DNA from: Bacteroides stercorirosoris
GTDB taxonomy: Bacteria; Bacteroidota; Bacteroidia; Bacteroidales; Bacteroidaceae
Direction: 5' to 3'
Assembly: GCF_900142015.1 (NCBI RefSeq)
Contig: NZ_FQZN01000003.1
Coordinates: 1-64,000, forward strand
Length of the DNA: 64,000 nucleotides
Part shown: positions 43,306 to 53,870 of the stretch, in pieces
Numbering within the stretch: position 1 is the stretch's first letter
Layout of the letters: the number at the start of each line of letters is the position of its first letter
Translations under genes and position numbers: made by a program
The notes under the pieces: model-generated
What the model saw: only the letters and a program-made list of their open reading frames with translations
The model's database searches: none
What the model was told of the DNA's origin: nothing

Positions 43306-44133
43306 ATGAAAATCGCTGATAACGCATCAATAGATGATAACACCCATGGAGGCGGTGAAATCCCTCCCCGCACCGGGCTTACCCCCGATGCCCTCCCCGA
43401 AGTTCAAGAGCCAGTTTTGGCGGAGAACTCACAAACAGGGGTGTCCACCAGAAATGCCCTGTCGGGAACTGACGACAAACCGAGTGGAGAGACAAAGTCT
43501 GCTTTGACTATCCCGAGGTGCGAAGGAGGAAGAGCCAACGGCTCAACTGACGGCTCAGCTCCCCTTAAAACCATCAAGAGGAAGCCCAAGGAAGTTCCCC
43601 ATTGGTATGCTCTCCGTGTAACCTACGGACGCGAAAAGAAGGCATACGATTATTTGGTTGGAAAGCATGTAGAGGCATACTATCCGACTATCAAGACCGT
43701 CAAGGAAGTTGACGGCAAGCGAAAGACCGTTGAAGAATCTCGTCTTCCCAATATTTTCTTTGCACGCGGAACGGAAGAAGAGATAAAGTCATTTGTTTAC
43801 GACAACGTAAACCTCCCCCACCTCCGTTTTTATTATCGTCACACTCACGAAGGAGCACGAGTTGTCAAAGAACCTCTCATCGTACCAGATTACCAAATAG
43901 AGGGTCTGAAGATTATTTGTGCTTCAGAGGCTGAGGATGTCATCATTGTGCCACCTGAGATTCAGAAATTTCAGGCAGGACAGACTGTGCGCGTCATCGA
44001 TGGTGTATTTAAAGGAGTAATAGGCAAGATAGCTAGATATCAGGGGCAACAACGTGTGGGAATTATCATAGACGGGTTGCTAACGATAGCATCTGCTTAT
44101 GTACCAACTGCATTTGTAGAAACAATTGTATAA
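43306..44133 (+). CDS. UpxY-type NusG-like transcription antiterminator
   Basis: About 275 residues. A non-conserved Gly/Pro/Ser-rich N-terminus of about 95 residues precedes an NGN domain (HWYALRVTYGREKKAYDYL, then RLPNIFFARGT and LRFYYRH) and a C-terminal KOW domain (AGQTVRVIDGVFKGVIGKIARYQGQQRVGI). UpxY proteins of Bacteroides bind RNA polymerase and let it read through terminators in the leader of their own operon. ATG 43306 is favoured. ATG 43261 and TTG 43207 are in frame, but the second would overlap the putative terminator. The gene lies 20 bp before the SrfB-like gene and so probably controls the whole downstream operon. No UpxZ-like partner is seen. Confidence 0.85.
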   Translation: MKIADNASIDDNTHGGGEIPPRTGLTPDALPEVQEPVLAENSQTGVSTRNALSGTDDKPSGETKSALTIPRCEGGRANGSTDGSAPLKTIKRKPKEVPHWYALRVTYGREKKAYDYLVGKHVEAYYPTIKTVKEVDGKRKTVEESRLPNIFFARGTEEEIKSFVYDNVNLPHLRFYYRHTHEGARVVKEPLIVPDYQIEGLKIICASEAEDVIIVPPEIQKFQAGQTVRVIDGVFKGVIGKIARYQGQQRVGIIIDGLLTIASAYVPTAFVETIV

Positions 44134-44153
44134 AATAACAGAAATAATAGAAT

Positions 44154-47100
44154 ATGCAAGAGCATACTTTAATAGCCAATTCTGGTATACAGATTATCAC
44201 TTTTCCACTTGGCATCAACACTCAGGAAAAATTCAAATTATGGTATCATGAATGGTACGATACTGAAAATGGTGTATGGAGACTTGATCCCGTTTATGAA
44301 TTACGTACGGATGATGAATGCTATTATTACAATAAGCAAAAGCTCCATAAAGGTGGTTATCTCAGCGACCCTACTATCGAGATCGATGTTAATGATTTAA
44401 AAAACGATGGAATACTACCATTACGCATAGAAGATGAGAATTGCCCAGGAGTAAAGGGTGATATTTTCAGTATGACATTTGCGGACAGAGACAACAAATT
44501 GTCTATGTTCGAAAACGTATGGATACCCGTTCCGTATTTCTTTAAGCGCACCCCAAAACGCTTTAAATTCGGTCCTCTAAACTGGGCTCGTGTTAAGCTG
44601 GTTCCAAAGGGAGATGAGAAGGGGCAGAAGAACTATGATGTTTTGCTTGCTTTTGATACAAGAGCTCGTTGCGAAAGTGATGAATATGATGAGTGTCCTG
44701 TTTTCCCAGACGTTTTCAGGGGTGATATGGACTTTGAGCTCTGTAGCAACGAGTTTTATCTGATGGATTTCTGCTCTCCTGGTAATAACTGGAGCTATAT
44801 TGATGAATATCTTCTCCATCTTGTTCATCCTGGCATTGCTCGAGTTTCTCAGATCAAGGGAGCCAATGTTAGACGTATGGCTTATATTGCTTCCTATGCA
44901 TTCTTGATAAACTATCTTGCACAAAAAGACGCGTTTCCAAAGATTAAACTATATAAAGACACTGATGTTGAGATTAAGGATGTTGACATGGTTGTTGACA
45001 TCGGTAACTCTCGTACGACAGCATTATTGATTGAAGATAACACAAACTTCAATCAGGTTCGTCAACTCGAACTGACCGATTACACCAACTTGGTAAAAGA
45101 AGCAGGAGAATCGCTCGTTGTTAACAAGCATGACGAACCTTTCGATATGCGACTTGCTTTCCGCAAGGTGGATTTTGGCGACTTTGGTATAAAGGATAGC
45201 AAGCAATTTGTTTATCCAAGCCTGATTCGTTTAGGCCAAGAAGCTAACACGTTGATTCATCTCGCTACTAATAGTGCTGATGAAGTTGAGTCATTATCTA
45301 CATATTCAAGTCCTAAGCGTTATCTTTGGGATTGGCGACCAAACAAGGAGGAATGGAAATTCCTTGTACTTAATGGGGAAAAGGATGACCATATCCTCAA
45401 CCTCAGAGGAATTACCAACCAGTTGAAGAGTGATGGAAAGTTGGATTTGACAGGCGAGAGTGGTAGCTCATTCCATTATTCTCGCCGCTCACTCATGACG
45501 TTCTCTTTCCTTGAGATGCTTATTCAGGCAAAAACACAGATCAATGGTGAAGAACATCGTTCTAACAAGACAGGCTTTGGTAAACCTTCCATGCCAAGAA
45601 GGATTCGCAGAATAATCATCACATGTCCAACCGCGATGTCAAAGGTTGAGCGTGAGGCTTTGATACATTGTGCCAAGGATGCTGTTATTCTTCTTGAGAA
45701 CTTTGAATATAAGAACCCTTCTGATAATCCAAAACCAGGAAAGTCAGTAGAAGTCATCCCAGCAGTTCGTTCTATGAAGGATGACGATGGCTCTTGGTAT
45801 TATGACGAAGCCACATGTTCTCAGTTGGTTTACATGTATGGTGAAGTAGGTCACAAATACAAGGGTTGCTGTCAGGAGTTCTTTAACCTTTATGGCAAAG
45901 TTGATGATGGTGATGTTCAACCATCAATAACTGTTGGCTCTTTGGATATAGGAGCTGGAACCTCAGACTTGATGATTAGTAAGTACACTTACATCAAGGG
46001 TGATGTTACTACCATCACACCTGATCCAAAGTTTTACGATAGTTATTACTTTGCTGGTGACGATATGCTTCATGCACTCATCAAGAACATAATGCTACTT
46101 GATGAAAATAGTGCTTTCAGGACAGAGCTCAAATCACTTTCTACAAGAGATTATCGTCAGAAGATAAAAGACTTCTTCGGTGAAGATTATAACGGACAAT
46201 CAATTGCAGATAGAGTATTACGCAAGGATTTTAATATCCAGTACTCGGTACCTTTAATGTGCCATTTCCTTGAGTTGTTGAAACAGAATAGCAAGGATTG
46301 CGTTGTTAAGTACTCTGATGTATTCGCAGATTGTCCTCCTAATGATGTTGTTATTGAAGAGTTCAAGAGAAAGATGAACATCGACATAACAACATTGAGT
46401 TGGCGTTTCAACAAAGAAGCAGTTTCGGAAATTGTGCGTAAAGAATTTGAACCTCTATTGAAGAAGGTTGCTACAATCGTGTATTCATTTGCATGTGATG
46501 TGGTGCTTCTCTCTGGTCGTCCAGCTTCGCTACCTGCTATTCGCGATATTTTCTTAAAATATTATTCTGTTTCACCTAACAGACTGATTGTTCTTAACGA
46601 TTACTATGTAGGCGATTGGTACCCATTCGGGGAGAATACAGGCTACATTAAGAATGCTAAAACAGTTGTGGCAATGGGTGGTGTTCTTGGACATTATGCA
46701 TCTGAGTTGTCAAACCTGAATAAGTTCATTATAAATCTTGACTTGTTGAAGAAGAATCTAAAATCAACCGTCAACTTTATTGAGGCTTCCCGAGAAGGAC
46801 AACCGATAGAGTACTTCATTACTCCCGATCAGAACCGAGGCGATATAACTGTTAGTAGCATTCCTGAGACGTTGAATGTTCGACAGATTGGTATGGATTC
46901 TTATCCATGCCGTGCTTTGTACTCAATTGATTTTAATCGTCATAAGATGGCCGACAAGATTAGAAAGAAGGCTGTACTTAGTAACGAAGGATGTCCAACC
47001 GATGCAAAAGTGATGGGTTTAGTTAATGAAGCTATTGATACCTTGAAGAAGCGTATGCCATTCAAGATAACCATCGAGCGTGATGCTGAAGATAAGGAGA

Positions 47101-47228
47101 ACCTTACCATTTCTTCTATAACTGATAAGGAAGGAAATGATGTTATGGATGGCAATCTGGAGATTCATATCCAGAGCCTTGGTGTTGACGAGCAGTACTG
47201 GTTAGATTCAGGCGCTTTTGATTTCTAA
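44154..47228 (+). CDS. SrfB-like actin/Hsp70-fold ATPase
   Basis: A 1024-residue cytoplasmic protein. After a 275-residue N-terminal domain with no clear family, an actin-like ATPase follows: phosphate-1 motif VDIGNSRTTAL (D282-T289), phosphate-2 motif LDIGAGTSD (D598-D605) and an adenosine-type motif LLSGRPASLPAI (S787-P790). Length and layout fit the SrfB family, named after a Salmonella SsrB-regulated factor of poorly known function. The gene is followed after 17 bp by a SrfC-like gene, the pairing known from srfABC clusters. It probably acts as an ATP-driven switch or scaffold for the operon's other proteins. Confidence 0.75.
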   Translation: MQEHTLIANSGIQIITFPLGINTQEKFKLWYHEWYDTENGVWRLDPVYELRTDDECYYYNKQKLHKGGYLSDPTIEIDVNDLKNDGILPLRIEDENCPGVKGDIFSMTFADRDNKLSMFENVWIPVPYFFKRTPKRFKFGPLNWARVKLVPKGDEKGQKNYDVLLAFDTRARCESDEYDECPVFPDVFRGDMDFELCSNEFYLMDFCSPGNNWSYIDEYLLHLVHPGIARVSQIKGANVRRMAYIASYAFLINYLAQKDAFPKIKLYKDTDVEIKDVDMVVDIGNSRTTALLIEDNTNFNQVRQLELTDYTNLVKEAGESLVVNKHDEPFDMRLAFRKVDFGDFGIKDSKQFVYPSLIRLGQEANTLIHLATNSADEVESLSTYSSPKRYLWDWRPNKEEWKFLVLNGEKDDHILNLRGITNQLKSDGKLDLTGESGSSFHYSRRSLMTFSFLEMLIQAKTQINGEEHRSNKTGFGKPSMPRRIRRIIITCPTAMSKVEREALIHCAKDAVILLENFEYKNPSDNPKPGKSVEVIPAVRSMKDDDGSWYYDEATCSQLVYMYGEVGHKYKGCCQEFFNLYGKVDDGDVQPSITVGSLDIGAGTSDLMISKYTYIKGDVTTITPDPKFYDSYYFAGDDMLHALIKNIMLLDENSAFRTELKSLSTRDYRQKIKDFFGEDYNGQSIADRVLRKDFNIQYSVPLMCHFLELLKQNSKDCVVKYSDVFADCPPNDVVIEEFKRKMNIDITTLSWRFNKEAVSEIVRKEFEPLLKKVATIVYSFACDVVLLSGRPASLPAIRDIFLKYYSVSPNRLIVLNDYYVGDWYPFGENTGYIKNAKTVVAMGGVLGHYASELSNLNKFIINLDLLKKNLKSTVNFIEASREGQPIEYFITPDQNRGDITVSSIPETLNVRQIGMDSYPCRALYSIDFNRHKMADKIRKKAVLSNEGCPTDAKVMGLVNEAIDTLKKRMPFKITIERDAEDKENLTISSITDKEGNDVMDGNLEIHIQSLGVDEQYWLDSGAFDF

Positions 47229-47245
47229 TCTTAAAATGAAAAATC

Positions 47246-50053
47246 ATGTTACAAGATATAAATCAACATATCGCCCTGATTGATGGTTCAATCGCATGGG
47301 CAAAAGAGTTTGGTAAAGAGTCATTCCCTTACGAGGTATTCAAAGAATATCGCCGTAAGTTGAGACGAATTTATGCTGCTTTGGAAGAGAATTGTTCAGC
47401 TGCTGCCTATGGAGAAAGTCAGGTAGGTAAGTCCTACTTGATGAGTAGCCTCTTGTCATCACCCAATTCTCCATTTGTAATTGTCAATGCTGGCAAGTCA
47501 TACAGTTTCATCGATGATCTTAACCCAAGTGGCGGTAACAATGCCAAGATAGAATCAACGGGTGTCATCACACGTTTTACTTTGAGTCAAGGGAACCCTG
47601 CCATGAAAGATTACGTTAAAGTGCGTAACCTTTCAGTTGTTGACATTATACTTCTTTTGGCAGATTCATATTACAATGACATCAAGATTAATCAGGATAG
47701 CGTGTTGAAGTATGATGACATCAATAAGGCACTTGAAGGAATGAATAATCTGTGGGCTTCAAAGATTGTACATCAAAATGAAATTGATGATGATGACATT
47801 AAAGATATTGCTGATTACCTTCATGATGTAATTGGCAATGCAGCAGCAGGTGTTAATCAGTCAAATTTTGCTAAGATTGTTGCTCCTGTAATTCAGTACG
47901 TTTCCTATGATAAATGGGTGGAAATCTTTAGCCTTCTTTGGAATAAGAATGCAGAATTAAGTCACTTGTTCAGCATTCTCATCAATGAGTATAAAAAGTT
48001 AAATTTCCAAACAGACATTTATGTTCCTTTCTCAGCTGTACTCAGGGATAAGGGTACATTGCTTAAGATTGAATGGCTTGACACTGTATGTGGAGTTCAA
48101 ATAGATACTGGTAGAGATGAAATTTATACTGATGTATACGATTCAAAGGGCAATATACTTGCACGTGATTTCCACAAAGGCAATCTTTCTGCACTTATAG
48201 CAGAGTTGACCTTTGAATTACCTGCATCGGTAGCAAATGACAGAAAGTTCCTTCATAAGTTGGATCTTCTTGACTTCCCTGGCGCACGCTCGCGTGAGAA
48301 ATATAAGGAACAGGAAATACATACCGTATTGCCTAAGATTCTCAGACGCGGTAAGGTCGCTTACTTGTTTAACAAGTATTCACGTTCTCTTCGCATTAGC
48401 AGCGTTTTGTTCTGCCATCATAATGACCAAAAAGCAGAAGCAACAATTGGCGAGACCATTAATAGTTGGCTTGAAGATAATATTGGTTCAACGCCTGATG
48501 AACGTGCAAGCATGTTGAACAATACTAACGGAATTGCTCCATTGTTCCTTGTTGCCACGAAGTTCAATATTGACTTGGAAAGAACAAAAACCGACAATGC
48601 TTCTAATGTTGACAAACTCGATGCTCACTGGAATCGTTTCGATACTGTATTCCCTGAAATCATTAAGCCAAACAGATGGCTCGATGATTGGGTGAAGCCT
48701 GGTGGTTTATTCCGCTCTGCTGCTTTCCAGAATATATACCCTCTTCGTGATTTTTACTGGTCAGGTAAGAATGGCGTATTTGATGGCTACAGCGATGGTG
48801 ACATTAAATCAGATGAGAAGTGCGTTCACACTCATCTTGACTATCCGAACTACTTTGATAACTTAAAAGCAAGTTTCTTGAAGAACGAGTTCGTGAAGCG
48901 TCATTTCGCAGACCCTGAACAGACTTGGAATGATGTTGCTACTGTAAATAATGATGGTTCTAAGGCTATTATTAGAAGCCTTGATTCCATTGCAGGAGTA
49001 TTAGAAGAAGCTCGAAAGAAAAAGTACCTTGTCCAACTTATGAATATTAAGACAGAAATGTATAATACGCTGTCTGTGTATTTCGAGCCAGAAGATAAAG
49101 ATGCCAAAAATCAGAAGGTTAAGCAAATTGCAAGTGACATAAGAATGTCTCTTATTCTCAGTGTTGGCGAGAAACCTGAGATATTTGGTCATATCATTGA
49201 CAACCTTATGGTTCCTGTTGGTGACCTTCGTGACATCGCTTACGATATTATTATCTGCCATACAGATACTCCAAAGGACTTTTCCGTTATCAACTTCATA
49301 AGAAAACAGGCAGATATTGACCCAACAGAGAACAAGCAAGTCAATATTCAGAAGCTTTGTGGCTTCTTCGGATGCGACATAGCAAAACTTGAAGAGGCCT
49401 TGAAAACACGTGGCTGTACAATAGCTGAAGTTATTTCAAGCGAGACTGAGACACTAACGACTGTAGCAGACGTAGTTACAAAGCATATTGTAGATTACTG
49501 GAACGCTTATATAAACAATAAGGTTAAGGTTCTGGAGCATATGTTGCCACACTCGGAGGATGTTGTATTCATGCTGTCTGCTTTACTAAAGAAGATGGGT
49601 ATCAAGAATGTGCTATCAGAACGCATTGACCGCTATTGCAAGGTGTTCAGTTTGAACGAGCAGCCTAATGCTATTGCTGATTATGCGGCATTGACACTTA
49701 ATAATTTTGTAAGCTCTGTAGGACGTAATTATATCAGCGATGCTGAAGCAGAGTCTATCAGGGTTAAAGCAGATAAGTGTCAGATTAAGGTTGACCTTAG
49801 CCCTTCAGCTTGGAATGTTATAAGAAAGCCGCAGCCATTGTTGCAAACACTGAGTGCATTCGATGCAGCTTCAAATATAGATGAAGTAGATAAAACGTCT
49901 TTGATGAAACTGCCTCTTTGGGATAATTTCCAGCGTTGGGAAAACCTTGTCACAATTGGTCTTCTATACGCTAGTGACATTTCTCATGTTGACCCAGTGG
50001 CAAATGCTAAGGTTAAAGAATTAATCGAAGGATGTGATACCCTCTATAAATAA
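47246..50053 (+). CDS. SrfC-like large P-loop GTPase
   Basis: A 935-residue protein with a P-loop YGESQVGKSYL (G56-S63), the INPEGG-like segment DLNPSGGNNAKIESTGVITRF, a G3 motif LDLLDFPGARS (D343-G346) and a weak G4-like VATKFN (T438-N441). The long remainder is helical. This matches the putative virulence factor/SrfC family of dynamin-like GTPases. It has no signal peptide or membrane segment. Directly downstream of the SrfB-like gene. Its nucleotide cycle may be coupled to the actin-like ATPase. Confidence 0.75.
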   Translation: MLQDINQHIALIDGSIAWAKEFGKESFPYEVFKEYRRKLRRIYAALEENCSAAAYGESQVGKSYLMSSLLSSPNSPFVIVNAGKSYSFIDDLNPSGGNNAKIESTGVITRFTLSQGNPAMKDYVKVRNLSVVDIILLLADSYYNDIKINQDSVLKYDDINKALEGMNNLWASKIVHQNEIDDDDIKDIADYLHDVIGNAAAGVNQSNFAKIVAPVIQYVSYDKWVEIFSLLWNKNAELSHLFSILINEYKKLNFQTDIYVPFSAVLRDKGTLLKIEWLDTVCGVQIDTGRDEIYTDVYDSKGNILARDFHKGNLSALIAELTFELPASVANDRKFLHKLDLLDFPGARSREKYKEQEIHTVLPKILRRGKVAYLFNKYSRSLRISSVLFCHHNDQKAEATIGETINSWLEDNIGSTPDERASMLNNTNGIAPLFLVATKFNIDLERTKTDNASNVDKLDAHWNRFDTVFPEIIKPNRWLDDWVKPGGLFRSAAFQNIYPLRDFYWSGKNGVFDGYSDGDIKSDEKCVHTHLDYPNYFDNLKASFLKNEFVKRHFADPEQTWNDVATVNNDGSKAIIRSLDSIAGVLEEARKKKYLVQLMNIKTEMYNTLSVYFEPEDKDAKNQKVKQIASDIRMSLILSVGEKPEIFGHIIDNLMVPVGDLRDIAYDIIICHTDTPKDFSVINFIRKQADIDPTENKQVNIQKLCGFFGCDIAKLEEALKTRGCTIAEVISSETETLTTVADVVTKHIVDYWNAYINNKVKVLEHMLPHSEDVVFMLSALLKKMGIKNVLSERIDRYCKVFSLNEQPNAIADYAALTLNNFVSSVGRNYISDAEAESIRVKADKCQIKVDLSPSAWNVIRKPQPLLQTLSAFDAASNIDEVDKTSLMKLPLWDNFQRWENLVTIGLLYASDISHVDPVANAKVKELIEGCDTLYK

Positions 50054-50060
50054 TATTATT

Positions 50061-52760
50061 ATGGCAGGACATACTTTCTTTGGAAAACAAAAACTCTGCT
50101 ATACAGAAGTTTCTGACTTTACCGACTATCAAGGTATTGGTCATGACCCTATGTATAAGAGATATGACAGCGTTTTTAGCGTTGTCAAAAGGACTGTGCC
50201 CACAAACCTTCATCATTTTCTTGCTACACCTGAGTATTTGGATGACGAAGACCAAATTTGCTGGCATGTTGACAATTGGAATGAACGACCGAGTCGCCTA
50301 ACAGATTTGTCGGGTGTGGAATACGATAGATACAAGAGTATACTTCAAGATACTGTCAGAACTTACAAATCTTCCATTATGGAATTGAATGGAGAGGATT
50401 TGCAAATCATGGCAGGAGCCATCAAATACATTGACGATGATCGAGTCTATTGTGGTGATGGTAAAGTCTATCTTGTAGCATGGGGTATGACTCCTGATGT
50501 TCGTCAGCACAAGGTCGTTGGTTCCGTAATTCATGATTTTGAATATGTAAAGAAGTATAAGATTTCTTTTGATGCCGGTGAACACGGATCTCTTTCTAAA
50601 CTCGATAAGAGCATGAACAGAGCAGAGGGAGCAATTCTGACAAGTGCTGACCTTCCAGAACTAACCGTTATGGATGGTTGGAGTTTTGCAGGCTGGGAAC
50701 CTTCTCCTCTTGGTCAGGTTGTCAATTCAGATATGAGTTTTACTGCTAAATATGAGAAGGCAGCAACCCCTGTACCTCCACCGACACCACCTGTACCGCC
50801 AAATCCGCCTGTACCACCTGTACCGCCAACACCAGATTACTTCTGTTGTAAGTTTGATGCAGGTGAACATGGAAAGATTGATGGAGCCTCTACTGTACGC
50901 AAAGAGGCTAATACAAGATTAGCTAATGGTGAAATTCCTGGAATAACACCGAATAAAGGATATAAGTTTAAGGGATGGAATGTCTCACCGTATAACATGC
51001 TCGTTGACGGAGATAAAGTCTTTACTGCTCAATATGAGGAAATCATTCCTTGGTATCGCCGTTGGTGGCTTTGGCTGACTGGTTTATTTGCTGGTAAAGG
51101 ATGCTTGAAGTGGCTGTTGTGGATTCTTCTTGGCATACTTCTTTGTTGGCTTCTATCATGGCTACTTAGAGGTTGTGTCGGCTGTTCTGGTCATCACGCA
51201 CCAATCAATGGCGTTGTGCCTATGGACACTATAACTCGTTCAGACGGTAGGGTTGTAGATAATAATGGTTATTCTCATCCTTTAACAGGTGAAGATGGTG
51301 TACTTCCTGATGGAGGAACTTACGTAGCACCTGTTTTGGGTGAGGATGGTTCCGACATCCCTATTGTTGAACAACCTGGAGTTCCAAATACTATTGCCAA
51401 TCGACTCTTTCTCTTTATGGAGAACGAGAATGACAATATCGAATCTTTGGCTCAAGATTTCAAAAAGGCTTATCCTGGCAATCAGTATTCCATTATTGGT
51501 TACGATAAGGAAGTTAAGCTTCTTGTAATACAAATTCCTGAAAACGAAAGAGACCAAATCCGGCAAAACATTAACAGTAAGATTCCAAATCATAAATTTA
51601 TTGTCTTTGATGAAGAAATTTATGAGTTAAATGGACAGGTAAGTGCTCAGTCCGTAAACAAAGGTTGGCATATCAAAGCAATAAACCTTCAGGCAGGTTG
51701 GGCTATTACTAAGGGCTCCTCAGACGTTAAAATTGCAGTTGTCGATGATGGTATTGAGGCTGCACATCCAATGTTCAAGGGAAGAATCGTAGATGCTTAC
51801 AATGTGTTTACTCAGGATAACAGGTTAAGTCTCGGTGATGGTCATGGTACTCACACTGCAGGTCTAGCTGCTGGTTGTGCGGACTATGTTAATGAAGGAG
51901 CAGCTGGAGTCGCGCCTAATTGTCAGTTAATGCCAATACAGGTATTCGACAATAGACAATGTCCATTATCAGCACTTGTCGCAGGTGTTATGTATGCTGT
52001 TCATCATGATGCAGATGTTGTTAATCTTTCTGTTTGTCCATCATTTAAAGGGCTAAACATGCTTCCTCCAGAGCAGCAGGATCAAATTGCTCGCTCTCAA
52101 TTCAAAAATGTAGAAAGGCTTTGGGCAAGAGTATGTATGCTCGCCGCAAAAAAGAAATGCATTTTGGTGTTTGCGGCTGGTAATGATGATATTCTGTCGA
52201 GCGTCCCTCCTGAAAACAGAAATGCTTCTTCTATAGTAGTTGCAGCAGTTGATAAGAATCTTTATCCAACGGATTTCACAAACTACGGACCATGTTCTGA
52301 TATATCTGCACCAGGAAAAGGTGTTTATAGTTCGTTCCCAAGGGGAGGATTCCAGTCTTGTGATGGTACAAGCATGGCAGCACCTATTGTTACTGGTACT
52401 ATAGCTTTAATGAAATCTCTGAAAAAGGATTTGACAGTGACACAAGCTCGTAATGTTCTCTATAAAACAGGAGCAGATGTGTATGGCTATATTCCTCCAA
52501 TGGTATTGGTTGACAAAGCCCTTGCTGCTGTGAAAAGAGGTGATTTTAGTGAACCCGAGGAAAGACAATTAAGACCTGTTCCTGATGGAGTAGGTGATGA
52601 TTCTTCAGCTCGTCGTGTAGTGGAAATCGAAGAAACCCCTGTACCTCAAACTCCTCCTCAACAAACCAATGAGACGGATTATGATGCAATTCGCAGGCAG
52701 ATTGCAGAGTACAAGAAAAAAATAACCGAATTAGAAAAACTGTTACCGAATAATAGATAA
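50061..52760 (+). CDS. Membrane-anchored subtilisin-like protease with InlB-like repeats
   Basis: 899 residues from ATG 50061, which follows the SrfC stop by 7 bp. An in-frame ATG at 50034 would overlap that gene. Order: unknown domain (1-165), InlB-like repeat (KISFDAGEHGS ... FAGWEPSPLG, 170-230), proline-rich linker (PVPPPTPPVPPNPP), second repeat (KFDAGEHGKIDG ... KFKGWNVSP), a tryptophan-rich membrane helix at about 350-369, a propeptide-like domain (465-525), an S8 peptidase (catalytic D562 in VVDDGIE, H595 in DGHGTHTAG, N708 in AAGNDD, S771 in DGTSMAAP) and a coiled C-terminus. No signal peptide, so topology is uncertain. All catalytic residues are present. It is the most plausible effector enzyme of the operon. 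Confidence 0.85.
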   Translation: MAGHTFFGKQKLCYTEVSDFTDYQGIGHDPMYKRYDSVFSVVKRTVPTNLHHFLATPEYLDDEDQICWHVDNWNERPSRLTDLSGVEYDRYKSILQDTVRTYKSSIMELNGEDLQIMAGAIKYIDDDRVYCGDGKVYLVAWGMTPDVRQHKVVGSVIHDFEYVKKYKISFDAGEHGSLSKLDKSMNRAEGAILTSADLPELTVMDGWSFAGWEPSPLGQVVNSDMSFTAKYEKAATPVPPPTPPVPPNPPVPPVPPTPDYFCCKFDAGEHGKIDGASTVRKEANTRLANGEIPGITPNKGYKFKGWNVSPYNMLVDGDKVFTAQYEEIIPWYRRWWLWLTGLFAGKGCLKWLLWILLGILLCWLLSWLLRGCVGCSGHHAPINGVVPMDTITRSDGRVVDNNGYSHPLTGEDGVLPDGGTYVAPVLGEDGSDIPIVEQPGVPNTIANRLFLFMENENDNIESLAQDFKKAYPGNQYSIIGYDKEVKLLVIQIPENERDQIRQNINSKIPNHKFIVFDEEIYELNGQVSAQSVNKGWHIKAINLQAGWAITKGSSDVKIAVVDDGIEAAHPMFKGRIVDAYNVFTQDNRLSLGDGHGTHTAGLAAGCADYVNEGAAGVAPNCQLMPIQVFDNRQCPLSALVAGVMYAVHHDADVVNLSVCPSFKGLNMLPPEQQDQIARSQFKNVERLWARVCMLAAKKKCILVFAAGNDDILSSVPPENRNASSIVVAAVDKNLYPTDFTNYGPCSDISAPGKGVYSSFPRGGFQSCDGTSMAAPIVTGTIALMKSLKKDLTVTQARNVLYKTGADVYGYIPPMVLVDKALAAVKRGDFSEPEERQLRPVPDGVGDDSSARRVVEIEETPVPQTPPQQTNETDYDAIRRQIAEYKKKITELEKLLPNNR

Positions 52761-52764
52761 GATA

Positions 52765-53859
52765 ATGAACGAACAATTAAAATTCTCATGGGGGCATATA
52801 ATAGCATTTTTGGCTCTCATTGTTTTAAGTTATATAACATTCGTAGGTGTAACCTATATGACGGATGGAGACTTTACAAAGGCTTCCATCGCCATGGTTG
52901 TAATAGATATAGTTTTGTTTGTGTTCTTCATTGGAGCACAGATGATGAAGGCTACAACTAAAAAATTCGCAAAGCGTATTTGGGTAGAACGTGTTTTCAT
53001 ATTTGGTTCTCCTATCGTGTTTATTCTTTGTATGTTGCCATTCTATCACTTTGGAACAGTACAAAGCCAAGACGAAGAGATTGTAGGTCACTTTACAGAT
53101 GCTATTACTGCCTCAAAGCAAATGTTTTCTGACTATGACTCATACTCAAAAGAGCGAATAGCAAATTATGAACACATGCTTGACAGAGTAATTAATAATC
53201 AAAGCATACAACCTGGAGAATTTACTTCTTGTGGTTTTACCAAAGGTAGTGAACAAATCCAAAAGGGGAATATGGTAAAGGCATTACGTCTTCAGCTTAT
53301 TTCTGAAAATTATGATTCTTTGAAAACAGAAGCAACAAAGTGGATAGAATCATCTAGTAATGGTGCAAGCACTTGGAATGTTTTCCTTTTAGGAAACACG
53401 AAAGAGATTAAGAAAGCTATTCATGAATGGAATATTCAACTTGCAGATTTTTCAAGTCACAAAATGAATAATGAAGAGTTCAATGGATATAATCAGGTGA
53501 ACACTATTAGTGAAGTAAGTGGAAGTCTTGCATCTGTTGATGCAGGTCTTGATGGACTCACTGGTAAATTTACAGGCACAGCATTTCCTCCTATTGTATC
53601 TATTCTCGGTTCAATCGTTTTGTACTTTGCCTTGTTATTCCCTTATTTCCTTCAGGATAGACACACTAAGAGCCAATTGCGTCTCTTGGGAATGGAAAAG
53701 GGTGCATCTCGTTCGTCAAGTATGACTATAGAACCATCTAAACCTATCAAAAAACGTCAAGAAGTTAAAATTGAATCTTACGAAGAAGATGACGAACCGA
53801 TTCCTTCGAAAGCAAAGTCTAACGACGAGGATGACGACTACGCTTCATTTACAATGTAA
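52765..53859 (+). CDS. Four-TM membrane protein
   Basis: A 364-residue protein with three N-terminal helices (about residues 8-30, 35-57, 70-92), a soluble domain (95-265), a fourth helix (about 275-297) and an acidic, lysine-rich cytoplasmic-looking tail. No family recognised. The soluble domain lies on one side of the membrane between helices 3 and 4 and may sense or bind a periplasmic partner. It is 4 bp after the protease gene and likely forms a complex with it. Confidence 0.65.
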   Translation: MNEQLKFSWGHIIAFLALIVLSYITFVGVTYMTDGDFTKASIAMVVIDIVLFVFFIGAQMMKATTKKFAKRIWVERVFIFGSPIVFILCMLPFYHFGTVQSQDEEIVGHFTDAITASKQMFSDYDSYSKERIANYEHMLDRVINNQSIQPGEFTSCGFTKGSEQIQKGNMVKALRLQLISENYDSLKTEATKWIESSSNGASTWNVFLLGNTKEIKKAIHEWNIQLADFSSHKMNNEEFNGYNQVNTISEVSGSLASVDAGLDGLTGKFTGTAFPPIVSILGSIVLYFALLFPYFLQDRHTKSQLRLLGMEKGASRSSSMTIEPSKPIKKRQEVKIESYEEDDEPIPSKAKSNDEDDDYASFTM

Positions 53860-53870
53860 ATAATCTCATT

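Noticed and set aside
44154..47228. Conventional DnaK/Hsp70 chaperone
   Set aside because: Only the actin-fold nucleotide motifs match. Length, N-terminal domain and the lack of a DnaK substrate-binding domain argue for the SrfB type.
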